From: Schistosoma haematobium
Taxonomy: Eukaryota; Platyhelminthes; Trematoda; Strigeidida; Schistosomatidae
Reading direction: 5' to 3'
Assembly: GCF_000699445.3 (NCBI RefSeq)
Contig: NC_067201.1
Coordinates: 10,967,501-11,031,500, forward strand
DNA length: 64,000 nucleotides
Position numbers and translations under genes: made by a program. The first letter of the stretch is position 1. Each line of letters opens with the position of its first letter. Positions 54,490-64,000 of the stretch are shown one piece after another. The notes beneath the pieces are model-generated. The model ran no database searches, was not told where the DNA came from, and saw only the letters and a program-made list of their open reading frames with translations.

Positions 54490-56135
54490 AATTAATTTAT
54501 TTGAACACATAAATATTGGTACAAGAGAGCGCCAATATATATGCGCCACACAAAACAATGAGAATTCGAAGAGAAAGAAAAAAAGTAAGGAGTGTGAAAA
54601 AAAAGAGAACAATAACGAAGAAGTTGGTGTAAGGTAGTGTAGTAATAATAATAGTAATAATGAGAGAACGGAAAGGTACAATCAGAAGAAATCTTTCAAG
54701 TATGGGAGACACAACCACTTTTTATGAAGAAAGTAAAAGGTTACAGCAAGATCGCCACTGGCTTCTATTCTGAGCCATATCTGATAACGTCTCTAGCCAC
54801 TGTATAGCACCATCTCTTGGACCCCAACCGGGGAGTCGTGAAGGACCAACAGAAGCCAGTCCTTTGCAGCTTTCTTTCATACCACGACACCATGTCATGC
54901 ACTGACCACCTCTCCGCTTCTTCCAACCAGTCCCAGAGTCGGCAAATAATGCACGACATGGAATTCTCTGGGACGACATTCGGAGTACATGTCCAAGCCA
55001 CCGAAGTCGGTGTTTCAAGATGGTGACACCAATTGAATTATCATCTCTGTGTTCGAACACACGATGCCAAACCTCTGCATTACTAACATGGTGTTGCCAC
55101 TGGATGTCAGCAATCCTTCGGAGACAGTGAGTATCGAACACAGAGAGTCTTCTAACGTCCTCAACTCGGAGAGACCAGGTTTCACAAGCATAGGGCAAAA
55201 CTGCTCTCACCGACGCGTTGTAGATCCCACCTTTTACAGCCAGACTAACATCACGAAGGCGCCAAAGGTGGCCCAGATTGGCATAAGCCGCTCTGGCTTT
55301 CACTATACGTGCATTGATCTCATCAATCACACCCCCACCAGCACCTATGCAGCTACTCAGATACACGAACTTCTCGACTACTTCTATCTGCTCACCATCC
55401 AGGGTGAGTACAGGATTGGAATCCTGCCAGTCTTGTAGAAGTACTTTGCACTTCGAAGGTGCAAAGCACATACCATACCTACGGACACTGATTGCCAACT
55501 GATTAAGTGCGGATTGCATGCCTTGGGCATTATCGCACGGTAAGACAATATCATCAGCATACTCAAGGTCGAGAAGTCTTTCTCCAGGCAACAGATCCAC
55601 ACCACCATTACTTACATTCATCAGAGCTGTTTCCAGAATGTCATCGATGGCAAAGTTGAAGAGGAATGGTGAGATTGGGCAACCCTGCCTAACCCCACTG
55701 CTCGAATGGAACAATGGAGAGGTGGTTGTATGCCCTCACTCTGCCTGAGGTGTTTTTATATAGAGCTTTTAGGATGTTAATAAACTTCTCAGGCACACCC
55801 TTCTTCAATAGACAATCCCAGAGAACAGTCCTGTCCAACGAATCGAAGGCAGCCCTGATATCAAGAAACACTACGATTATTGGCCTTTGATAAGTATGGC
55901 GGTGTTCTAACATTTGGCGGAGGGTGAATATATGATCAATACATCCTCGACCAGAACGAAAACTAGCCTGCTCCTCACGAGTCAATCTTTCTCGTGTTTT
56001 GAACAACCTACGAAGTATGACGGAAGCCAATAGCTTGGACGCAATCGGAAGTAGACTTATCCCTCGATAGTTGTTACAGGAACGACGTGAACCCTTTTTA
56101 AAGATAGGGACAACTATCGACTCATTCCATGATGA
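54490..56135 (-). mobile_element. 5'-truncated non-LTR retrotransposon (RTE/CR1-like LINE)
   Basis: About 1.65 kb: reverse-transcriptase coding region (56135-54722), then a 3' UTR of about 230 bp ending in 'gtaccaatatttatgtgttc', the same 3' end as 3515, 43915 and 47085. The endonuclease part is missing, the usual result of incomplete target-primed reverse transcription. Confidence 0.85.
54722..56030 (-). pseudogene. Reverse transcriptase, frameshifted
   Basis: Two frames make up one protein: 56030-55689 (SKLLASVILRRLF-type start, EQASFRSGRGCIDHIFTL, VVFLDIRAAFDSLDR) and 55714-54722 (SSGVRQGCPISPFLFNF, catalytic LEYADDIVL, LPYACETWSL, LKHRLRWLGHVLRM). These are reverse-transcriptase motifs in normal order: FLDIRAAFD holds the first Asp, YADD the catalytic pair. 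The frames overlap near 55700, where one extra base (or two lost) breaks the protein. The coding sequence continues upstream of 56030 to about 56135 (YRGISLLPI). No apurinic endonuclease domain. Unable to move as it stands. Confidence 0.85.
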
Positions 56136-56339
56136 TAGTTAGTGGAAAACCGAGAGGTTCGTAATGTCATACAGTTTCCCATCGGTAAACTTGAATAATG
56201 CAAGAACAAAGAGAGTAGTACGGAATAAGATGAATTCATTTATTTCGCAGATTCTCATCAGCTGCTTGAAACCTAGAAACTATGGTAATAATTATTTATA
56301 ACAAATGTATAAACTTTAAATCATGATTAGTGAAGATTA
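56136..56339. other. Short spacer between LINE and integrase array
   Basis: Unrecognised sequence up to the ATGG target duplication at 56340-56343. Confidence 0.4.
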
Positions 56340-56343
56340 ATGG

Positions 56344-56465
56344 TGTAGCGGTAAATAAATCCCCAAAATAAATAGCACTAAGTTTTCGACATTGGATGCT
56401 GACCATATGTTTTAGTGGACTCACCTAGCTGAAGGCGCTCGGTCAGGCATCCGCACCAGATCACG
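56344..56465 (+). repeat. Truncated LTR, unit 1
   Basis: Starts TGTAGCGGTAAATAAATCCC; identical to the first 122 bp of the complete LTR at 61169. Confidence 0.85.
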
Positions 56466-56562
56466 CTCCTGTGTAAGCTGCCAAAAATCTAAGGTTATCA
56501 GACACAATAAATGTCCCTTAGGCTCGTTTAAAACTCCCGATGCTCGTTTCGACCATTTTCAT

Positions 56563-57510
56563 TTGGATTTGGTAGGACCTTTACCAGATTCAAATGGATA
56601 CTCTTATCTCTTAACCTGCGTTGACCGTTTCACTCGATGGCCAGAAGCAGTACCTATTAAGGACATCACTGCTGACACAGTGGCCCGCACCTTCGTCGAA
56701 CGATGGGTAGCAAACTTCGGTTGCCCTTCAACCATCACTACAGACCGCGGACGTCAGTTTGAATCTGATCTTTTCCGTCGTCTGACCATACTTTTAGGAA
56801 TCACTCGCTTCCGAACGACCGCCTACCATCCACAAGCAAACGGGTTGGTAGAACGTTTTCACCGACAACTGAAAGCTTCGCTATCAGCAGCAAACGTTTC
56901 ACAGTGGACCGACGCTCTTCCACTAGTCTTACTAGGTATCCGCAATGCAGTGAAAGCTGACATTGGATACACTGCGTCTCAACTCGTTTATGGAACGATA
57001 CTTCGACTTCCAGGAGAATTCGTGGATCCTTCATCCTCTTCAATGAACATGGATCTAACCTCCTACACGAACAGGCTTACAAACGCAATGCGTTCAGTTA
57101 AACCTGCTTCCACTCGACCTCAATCAACTGATGTTTTCGTTCAACCTGACTTACGATATAGTACACACGTTTTCATTCGTCGAGACTCGCATCGACGACC
57201 ATTCGAATCAGCATACGAAGGACCCTTCAAAGTTCTTCAACGTGAATCTAAGTACTATATAGTCGATAAGAACGGAACAAACGATAGCATCAGCATCGAT
57301 CGCTTAAAAGCAGCGTATTTAGAAGGAAATCCTATCCACGTCGATTTTCCTTCGGTACAATCGAACGACACGACTCCGACACTTACAATACCTCATCCGA
57401 CAACCAACACACACGATGATACTTCGACAGTATCCGAAAATAAACTTAAAACGACGCGTTCTGGAAGAAGGGTGAGATTTCCAGAACATTTAAACGACTA
57501 TTGCACGTAA
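56563..57510 (+). CDS. Gypsy integrase, copy 1
   Basis: 315 residues from ATG. The frame is open upstream to 56416, so the ATG may not be the real start: the upstream codons include SCVSCQKSK, the Cys-X2-Cys half of the integrase zinc finger, whose His half is deleted. Catalytic core D2 (DLVGPLP), D61 (TDRGRQFES) and E97 (GLVERFH) have the DD35E spacing of Gypsy integrases. At about 205-250 a GPY/F-like module ([18 protein letters not shown]) follows. The C-terminus ends [12 protein letters not shown]. Integrase joins cDNA ends to host DNA in the nucleus. The frame is intact, but without the zinc domain and the rest of pol it cannot act as a normal element. Confidence 0.88.
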   Translation: MDLVGPLPDSNGYSYLLTCVDRFTRWPEAVPIKDITADTVARTFVERWVANFGCPSTITTDRGRQFESDLFRRLTILLGITRFRTTAYHPQANGLVERFHRQLKASLSAANVSQWTDALPLVLLGIRNAVKADIGYTASQLVYGTILRLPGEFVDPSSSSMNMDLTSYTNRLTNAMRSVKPASTRPQSTDVFVQPDLRYSTHVFIRRDSHRRPFESAYEGPFKVLQRESKYYIVDKNGTNDSISIDRLKAAYLEGNPIHVDFPSVQSNDTTPTLTIPHPTTNTHDDTSTVSENKLKTTRSGRRVRFPEHLNDYCT

Positions 57511-57955
57511 GGCACTTCTCGACATTTTATATTATTTTAAAAAAAAACAATTTTAATATGCTTATATATTTTTATTTCTATTTAAAAAAAACAAAACAAA
57601 AAAACAATTTTTTTAATGCTATACGTGTTCATGAGTTTATTTTCCATTTTTTTCCGCCGACATTGTGTTTTTACGCACATACGAGTGTATTTCGACATGC
57701 ACTTACACTTTCTTTTTTCTTTTCCAGGACGGCTGGAAAAGAACGATGACGTTTATGAGGATCCGAAATTTTCATTGTACATTTTCTTTTTTACTATGTT
57801 GTACCTCCGTCCCATATAGTAAGGAAAGACGACCAGACGCTGCTAAATTTAGTAAGCTATCAGAAGAGTGTTTACCAACGACAAACTCGTTGGGTTTAAA
57901 CTTCTGGCTGGCCACGTCTTAGGGTCGTCACTGCCCCACTAGGGGGGGAGTGATC
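57511..57955 (+). other. Unit 1 3' UTR and polypurine tract
   Basis: Poly-A and poly-T runs, an acceptor-like 'ttcttttccag' near 57728, and a polypurine tract 'agggggggag' (57941-57950) just before the next LTR. The short frames here are artefacts of the A/T runs. Confidence 0.7.
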
Positions 57956-58077
57956 TGTAGCGGTAAATAAATCCCCAAAATAAATAGCACTAAGTTTTCG
58001 ACATTGGATGCTGACCATATGTTTTAGTGGACTCACCTAGCTGAAGGCGCTCGGTCAGGCATCCGCACCAGATCACG
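57956..58077 (+). repeat. Truncated LTR, unit 2
   Basis: Same 122 bp as 56344-56465. Confidence 0.85.
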
Positions 58078-58174
58078 CTCCTGTGTAAGCTGCCAAAAAT
58101 CTAAGGTTATCAGACACAATAAATGTCCCTTAGGCTCGTTTAAAACTCCCGATGCTCGTTTCGACCATTTTCAT

Positions 58175-59122
58175 TTGGATTTGGTAGGACCTTTACCAGA
58201 TTCAAATGGATACTCTTATCTCTTAACCTGCGTTGACCGTTTCACTCGATGGCCAGAAGCAGTACCTATTAAGGACATCACTGCTGACACAGTGGCCCGC
58301 ACCTTCGTCGAACGATGGGTAGCAAACTTCGGTTGCCCTTCAACCATCACTACAGACCGCGGACGTCAGTTTGAATCTGATCTTTTCCGTCGTCTGACCA
58401 TACTTTTAGGAATCACTCGCTTCCGAACGACCGCCTACCATCCAAAAGCAAACGGGTTGGTAGAACGTTTTCACCGACAACTGAAAGCTTCGCTATCAGC
58501 AGCAAACGTTTCACAGTGGACCGACGCTCTTCCACTAGTCTTACTAGGTATCCGCAATGCAGTGAAAGCTGACATTGGATACACTGCGTCTCAACTCGTT
58601 TATGGAACGATACTTCGACTTCCAGGAGAATTCGTGGATCCTTCATCCTCTTCAATGAACATGGATCTAACCTCCTACACGAACAGGCTTACAAACGCAA
58701 TGCGTTCAGTTAAACCTGCTTCCACTCGACCTCAATCAACTGATGTTTTCGTTCAACCTGACTTACGATATAGTACACACGTTTTCATTCGTCGAGACTC
58801 GCATCGACGACCATTCGAATCAGCATACGAAGGACCCTTCAAAGTTCTTCAACGTGAATCTAAGTACTATATAGTCGATAAGAACGGAACAAACGATAGC
58901 ATCAGCATCGATCGCTTAAAAGCAGCGTATTTAGAAGGAAATCCTATCCACGTCGATTTTCCTTCGGTACAATCGAACGACACGACTCCGACACTTACAA
59001 TACCTCATCCGACAACCAACACACACGATGATACTTCGACAGTATCCGAAAATAAACTTAAAACGACGCGTTCTGGAAGAAGGGTGAGATTTCCAGAACA
59101 TTTAAACGACTATTGCACGTAA
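58175..59122 (+). CDS. Gypsy integrase, copy 2
   Basis: Same 315 residues as copy 1 except residue 91, Lys instead of Gln (HPKANG for HPQANG), from one C-to-A change. This position is close to the catalytic Glu97 and is usually Gln in retroelement integrases, so the copy may be impaired. Triad and C-terminus are intact. Confidence 0.87.
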   Translation: MDLVGPLPDSNGYSYLLTCVDRFTRWPEAVPIKDITADTVARTFVERWVANFGCPSTITTDRGRQFESDLFRRLTILLGITRFRTTAYHPKANGLVERFHRQLKASLSAANVSQWTDALPLVLLGIRNAVKADIGYTASQLVYGTILRLPGEFVDPSSSSMNMDLTSYTNRLTNAMRSVKPASTRPQSTDVFVQPDLRYSTHVFIRRDSHRRPFESAYEGPFKVLQRESKYYIVDKNGTNDSISIDRLKAAYLEGNPIHVDFPSVQSNDTTPTLTIPHPTTNTHDDTSTVSENKLKTTRSGRRVRFPEHLNDYCT

Positions 59123-59561
59123 GGCACTTCTCGACATTTTATATTATTTTAAAAAAACAATTTTAATATGCTTATATATTTTTATTTCTATTTAAAAAAA
59201 CAAAACAAAAAAACAATTTTTTAATGCTATACGTGTTCATGAGTTTATTTTCCATTTTTTTCCGCCGACATTGTGTTTTTACGCACATACGAGTGTATTT
59301 CGACATGCACTTACACTTTCTTTTTCTTTTCCAGGACGGCTGGAAAAGAACGATGACGTTTATGAGGATCCGAAATTTTCATTGTACATTTTCTTTTTTT
59401 ACTATGTTGTACCTCCGTCCCATATAGTAAGGAAAGACGACCAGACGCTGCTAAATTTAGTAAGCTATCAGAAGAGTGTTTACCAACGACAAACTCGTTG
59501 GGTTTAAACTTCTGGCTGGCCACGTCTTAGGGTCGTCACTGCCCCACTAGGGGGAGTGATC

Positions 59562-59683
59562 TGTAGCGGTAAATAAATCCCCAAAATAAATAGCACTAAG
59601 TTTTCGACATTGGATGCTGACCATATGTTTTAGTGGACTCACCTAGCTGAAGGCGCTCGGTCAGGCATCCGCACCAGATCACG
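59562..59683 (+). repeat. Truncated LTR, unit 3
   Basis: Same 122 bp; preceded by a shorter polypurine tract with five G. Confidence 0.85.
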
Positions 59684-59780
59684 CTCCTGTGTAAGCTGCC
59701 AAAAATCTAAGGTTATCAGACACAATAAATGTCCCTTAGGCTCGTTTAAAACTCCCGATGCTCGTTTCGACCATTTTCAT

Positions 59781-60728
59781 TTGGATTTGGTAGGACCTTT
59801 ACCAGATTCAAATGGATACTCTTATCTCTTAACCTGCGTTGACCGTTTCACTCGATGGCCAGAAGCAGTACCTATTAAGGACATCACTGCTGACACAGTG
59901 GCCCGCACCTTCGTCGAACGATGGGTAGCAAACTTCGGTTGCCCTTCAACCATCACTACAGACCGCGGACGTCAGTTTGAATCTGATCTTTTCCGTCGTC
60001 TGACCATACTTTTAGGAATCACTCGCTTCCGAACGACCGCCTACCATCCACAAGCAAACGGGTTGGTAGAACGTTTTCACCGACAACTGAAAGCTTCGCT
60101 ATCAGCAGCAAACGTTTCACAGTGGACCGACGCTCTTCCACTAGTCTTACTAGGTATCCGCAATGCAGTGAAAGCTGACATTGGATACACTGCGTCTCAA
60201 CTCGTTTATGGAACGATACTTCGACTTCCAGGAGAATTCGTGGATCCTTCATCCTCTTCAATGAACATGGATCTAACCTCCTACACGAACAGGCTTACAA
60301 ACGCAATGCGTTCAGTTAAACCTGCTTCCACTCGACCTCAATCAACTGATGTTTTCGTTCAACCTGACTTACGATATAGTACACACGTTTTCATTCGTCG
60401 AGACTCGCATCGACGACCATTCGAATCAGCATACGAAGGACCCTTCAAAGTTCTTCAACGTGAATCTAAGTACTATATAGTCGATAAGAACGGAACAAAC
60501 GATAGCATCAGCATCGATCGCTTAAAAGCAGCGTATTTAGAAGGAAATCCTATCCACGTCGATTTTCCTTCGGTACAATCGAACGACACGACTCCGACAC
60601 TTACAATACCTCATCCGACAACCAACACACACGATGATACTTCGACAGTATCCGAAAATAAACTTAAAACGACGCGTTCTGGAAGAAGGGTGAGATTTCC
60701 AGAACATTTAAACGACTATTGCACGTAA
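59781..60728 (+). CDS. Gypsy integrase, copy 3
   Basis: Protein identical to copy 1, Gln91 included. The surrounding unit differs from the others only in lengths of A, T and G runs as far as seen. Confidence 0.88.
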   Translation: MDLVGPLPDSNGYSYLLTCVDRFTRWPEAVPIKDITADTVARTFVERWVANFGCPSTITTDRGRQFESDLFRRLTILLGITRFRTTAYHPQANGLVERFHRQLKASLSAANVSQWTDALPLVLLGIRNAVKADIGYTASQLVYGTILRLPGEFVDPSSSSMNMDLTSYTNRLTNAMRSVKPASTRPQSTDVFVQPDLRYSTHVFIRRDSHRRPFESAYEGPFKVLQRESKYYIVDKNGTNDSISIDRLKAAYLEGNPIHVDFPSVQSNDTTPTLTIPHPTTNTHDDTSTVSENKLKTTRSGRRVRFPEHLNDYCT

Positions 60729-61168
60729 GGCACTTCTCGACATTTTATATTATTTTAAAAAAACAATTTTAATATGCTTATATATTTTTATTTCTATTTA
60801 AAAAAACAAAACAAAAAAACAATTTTTTTAATGCTATACGTGTTCATGAGTTTATTTTCCATTTTTTTCCGCCGACATTGTGTTTTTACGCACATACGAG
60901 TGTATTTCGACATGCACTTACACTTTCTTTTTTCTTTTCCAGGACGGCTGGAAAAGAACGATGACGTTTATGAGGATCCGAAATTTTCATTGTACATTTT
61001 CTTTTTTACTATGTTGTACCTCCGTCCCATATAGTAAGGAAAGACGACCAGACGCTGCTAAATTTAGTAAGCTATCAGAAGAGTGTTTACCAACGACAAA
61101 CTCGTTGGGTTTAAACTTCTGGCTGGCCACGTCTTAGGGTCGTCACTGCCCCACTAGGGGGAGTGATC

Positions 61169-61489
61169 TGTAGCGGTAAATAAATCCCCAAAATAAATAG
61201 CACTAAGTTTTCGACATTGGATGCTGACCATATGTTTTAGTGGACTCACCTAGCTGAAGGCGCTCGGTCAGGCATCCGCACCAGATCACGTGTGGTAACG
61301 CCGTGCTCAACATCAACCGCAATCGCTAGCCAGATTAGATCAGAGAATTCCGGTATATTGGTCATCGCCAAATATACTCTTCCGATCTCCTCGACTCTGT
61401 CTTTTGATTTCTCTTGGTGAGAACGAAATATATTAGAAGGTGTTACTGGTAGAAGCGTTGTCAAACACTGAATACCTGTGACGTCATCA
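61169..61489 (+). repeat. Complete 3' LTR of the array
   Basis: 321 bp, TGTAGCGG...GTCATCA (TG...CA ends). The first 122 bp match the truncated LTRs; the remaining 199 bp occur only here. The left limit follows polypurine tract 'agggggag'; the right limit is set by the ATGG repeat. Confidence 0.8.
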
Positions 61490-61493
61490 ATGG

Positions 61494-62429
61494 AATAACG
61501 ACAAAAAGTATGGAAGTATTATGAAGTGTTAAAGTGGATGAATATCTATTAAGTATGCGAATCCTGGAGTACATCGAGATGAGTTTCTAGATAATGAATG
61601 CTGATGTTAAAGCTAAGTAATAACCAATATAAAATTTGATAGAATGAGCAAGACGATTAGATCTCAAAAAGACCTGAGAATGAGTTTTTTATTGCCAATG
61701 TGAAATACGGTTTCACGTGATTGGATGATGGAAAATAGGCGTTATCAAGGTAATGAGAGACTTACAACTGTTTCCTTATGAATACATAAGTTTGGTTGAG
61801 GCTTTATGATAATCACTGGTATCACATGTTAGCAGCTTCAAAATTGTAGGCAAGTTGTTTGCAATTTACTAGCTCCCTATTACGGGAGCTGAAAACTTTA
61901 TCTTACTAAATAAAATTACTACAAATGAGATTATGGGAAACTGACATACACGATGGAATATATTTTAAACTCTGAACAGACTAATTTCTGTGTAAAGCGT
62001 TGGGATTTTAGAGACAATAAGTGAATCTTGCATATTAACTTCCAGTTAAGGGTCGTAACACACTGTTTAAAAATTTCGGTATCACCTTGTTAGTAACTTA
62101 TCGTTAGACAAGAACTAGACATATAGATGAACGAGACAGATACACTTAACATGTTAGAACATAAACCACATCTAATGTCTAGTGGCTAAATGTAACACAT
62201 TGATTTTTAAACCTCAATAGGTGGATCTACGTTAGATGACAAGTGCCTAGGACTAGGGCATCGATTTGAACAGTATTCGAAACCATATCTCGACTGTTGT
62301 GGTCTATACCACGCGACTAAATGGCTTATTTTTCTTGCTTAAAGGTAATCCTAACACTGTGATTCCTTATCTTATATCACAACCAATAGTCGGTAACTAG
62401 AGTAAAACAAGCATTACAGAAACATAGAT
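61494..62429. other. Gene-free sequence
   Basis: AT-rich; nothing recognised. Confidence 0.3.
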
Positions 62430-62745
62430 TGTTGATCCAGATGTGAAAGCACGAATTAGTAATGCAAGAGCAAAATTCATATAACTGAAGAACAGCTGGA
62501 ACTCAAAACAACTGCCAGTCAATACTAAAGTTACAATTTTAAATAAAAAAAAGTCAGACAGTTCTATTGTATGAAGTTGGAACTCACAGATAGATAGGTA
62601 GTGCTAGTGGGAGAAGAAAAAGGCGCGCTTTTAACCGCAACATTAGGTCTTACTGAGAAATACGTACTTCTCAGCTGAAGGCCAATCAACCGTATAGACG
62701 CAGATGAGGGTTTAGGAGTTCTCTAAATGTCTTATCTAAATGCAC
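62430..62745 (+). mobile_element. RTE-like LINE fragment
   Basis: 'gatgtgaaagcacgaattag', 'aactgaagaacagctgg' and 'tcaatactaaagttacaatt' align with 21590-21690 (ARIG.AR..LLQLKN, NIKVRIFN). Frame broken. Confidence 0.6.
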
Positions 62746-62954
62746 ATTACCTCGTCTGTGTTTTAAATTACTTTTATTGGTCAAAACGGTGTAAATTCCA
62801 AAAGTATATACGATTTCTTTTTCTCATTTTGATTCATATAAAAACAAGAAGGTGAACACTATTAGGTCTGTGCTTTGGATGTGACAGGACAGTGACATAG
62901 TTCTCAAGATATAAATAAATAAACGAGCACTAAAGGTGAACTCTTGAAGTTATT

Positions 62955-63290
62955 TTTGGCGCAGCTGTATGTTGTTCTGGCTGTAAAACGTTGGGTCTAC
63001 AACTCGTCGTTGGGGACACTTTCGCTCTATGTGAAACTTGGCTTCTTCGAGTTGATGTTCGGCGATTCGATCATTGTTGTTCTTAAAGGATTTTCGATAT
63101 CTAGTAGGAACATCAAGTTCGCAATGCTGAGGTTTGGGTGCAGTGGCAGCCCGAATAGTGTCACCACCTTGAATCACTGACTTGGACAGTTCTTACGAAT
63201 ATTACTCCAGCGGCCCATATATCGGGCAATATCTGTGTAGGCAGTGGTCGATTTATGAAATGGTGCCGTAGTACGGAAGGAAACTGCGCA
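62955..63290 (+). mobile_element. LINE reverse-transcriptase fragment, decayed
   Basis: Translates in pieces to LAVKRWVYNSS, RIFDI and RNAEVW, matching LAVKGGIYNAS, RIADI and SNAEVW of the LINE at 54722-55714. Stops in every frame. Confidence 0.6.
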
Positions 63291-63354
63291 AGACTGTTTT
63301 TTGTCGGTTCACTATGAAACAACACAACGCTTCGAAGCGTTATCACATAGCTCG

Positions 63355-63715
63355 GAACGAAATTAGTGAAGGGTCTTTCTAGACTCCCTTACGATGAGCG
63401 TTTAAAACGCCTAAATCTTTTCCCCTTGTCGTATCGTAGGACACGCGGTGACCTTATACTGGCATTTCGTATCTTTAATTATGATTTGGGTGTTAATATG
63501 TCTTATCTTTTTGCTCCCTCCAGCACTAATAATCTCCGCGGTCATAGCAAGAAGGTTCATAAACCAAGATCTAATAAACTTAAAGTGGGGTTCCGTTTTT
63601 CTCATCGAGTAGTCAATCATTGGAACGCCTTACCCGAACAAGTGGTATCAGCCCCATCAGTGAATACTTTCAAGAAGCTGGACCTTCACTGGAAAGCGGA
63701 CTATAATTGATAAGA
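63355..63715 (+). pseudogene. CR1/Jockey-type LINE reverse transcriptase C-terminus
   Basis: 114 codons open from 63366: GLSRLPYDERLKRLNLFPLS, YRRTRGDLILAFRIFN, LRGHSKKV, FRFSHRVVNHWNALPEQVV, ending FKKLDLHWK. This is the usual C-terminal block of CR1-like LINE proteins (RRxRGDL ... RVVxxWNxLP). Everything upstream is missing and the next bases upstream (63320-63360) look like a mutated continuation. A different LINE family from that at 54490. Confidence 0.75.
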
Positions 63716-64000
63716 ACCGTCCTAGTTGTATTTCCTTCAACTGGGTTGTTTTTTCTAATACATACTATTCCCTCCGCTTATTTTCATTCATTTATTTTAA
63801 TTATAGTAACCGTTTCCTCTGTTCAAAATTCGATTTCCTGATTTGCATAGTGCATATTTATTTAGGTTCCCAATTGTGTATTTTTTAAGTAGGTAAACAA
63901 AACTGAAACCTTACAGCAACTGAAATCATGCGGATCCTAGTAATATATTGGGAATTCATCTCTTAGACCATTCGGGTATAATGCAGGAAGGCTAACGATC
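63716..64000. other. Right edge, unrecognised
   Basis: Probably the 3' UTR of the LINE fragment, then unrecognised AT-rich sequence. Confidence 0.3.

Larger units (their letters stand above)
56340..61493 (+). mobile_element. Tandem triplicated, internally deleted Gypsy element
   Basis: Layout: ATGG (56340-56343); unit 1 56344-57955; unit 2 57956-59561; unit 3 59562-61168; full LTR 61169-61489; ATGG (61490-61493). Unit lengths are 1612, 1606 and 1607 bp. Each unit is the first 122 bp of the LTR, joined at 'gatcacg' to the integrase frame, its 3' UTR and a polypurine tract. Gag, protease, reverse transcriptase, RNase H, primer-binding site and the remaining ~199 bp of the LTR are missing at the same point in each unit. 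One pair of 4 bp target repeats brackets everything. Confidence 0.88.

Noticed and set aside
55049..55438. + strand 129-codon frame
   Set aside because: Antisense of the LINE reverse transcriptase.
56801..57043. - strand 80-codon frames repeated in all three units
   Set aside because: Antisense shadows of integrase, repeated because the units are repeated.
57501..57922. Short + strand frames after integrase
   Set aside because: They depend on lengths of A/T runs, which differ between units; no conserved protein.
56344..61489. CRISPR-like or satellite array
   Set aside because: The ~1.6 kb repeats have LTRs, integrase and polypurine tracts; they are retrotransposon units.

Overview
The window looks like nuclear DNA of a blood fluke (genus Schistosoma, or a close trematode relative). 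It is AT-rich. Its genes are split by introns that are very short at the 5' side and very long further 3'. It is crowded with Gypsy LTR elements, RTE/CR1-type LINE pieces and hammerhead-ribozyme retroposons of the Smα type. No bacterial, viral or organellar organisation is visible. The species cannot be fixed from the sequence alone.

Three host genes can be supported. (1) At the left edge, + strand, lies the last coding exon of COX11 (1261-1452), a mitochondrial copper chaperone; the rest of the gene lies upstream. (2) On the + strand, 18102-37012, seven exons encode the BAR domain and C-terminal tail of a CIBAR1/FAM92 homologue, a ciliary-base protein. One short 5' exon with the start codon was not found. 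Introns 1-3 seen here are 139, 60 and 77 bp; the next is about 14.5 kb and full of repeats. (3) On the - strand, 45457-43002, three exons encode a complete 305-residue S1-family serine protease with an intact His/Asp/Ser triad.

The rest is mostly mobile DNA. 3.4-10 kb: decayed Gypsy copies with ~160 bp LTRs, two with internal pieces (gag with a broken zinc knuckle; gag joined to integrase). 10-18 kb: mostly unrecognised AT-rich sequence with scattered retroposons. The long CIBAR1 intron (18.8-33.3 kb) holds an RTE fragment, several Smα copies, several copies of a second tRNA-headed hammerhead retroposon (called the T family here) and a strong fold-back repeat. 37-43 kb: gene-free, with two LTR-like or inverted-repeat islands, retroposons and an RTE 3' end. 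45.5-54.5 kb: gene-free, with LINE ends and retroposons. 54.5-56.1 kb: a 5'-truncated, frameshifted LINE reverse transcriptase on the - strand.

The most striking structure is at 56344-61489. Three almost identical ~1.6 kb units, each a 122 bp LTR fragment plus a Gypsy integrase ORF plus a polypurine tract, are followed by one full 321 bp LTR. A single ATGG target duplication brackets the whole array. The right end (61.5-64 kb) holds further LINE fragments.
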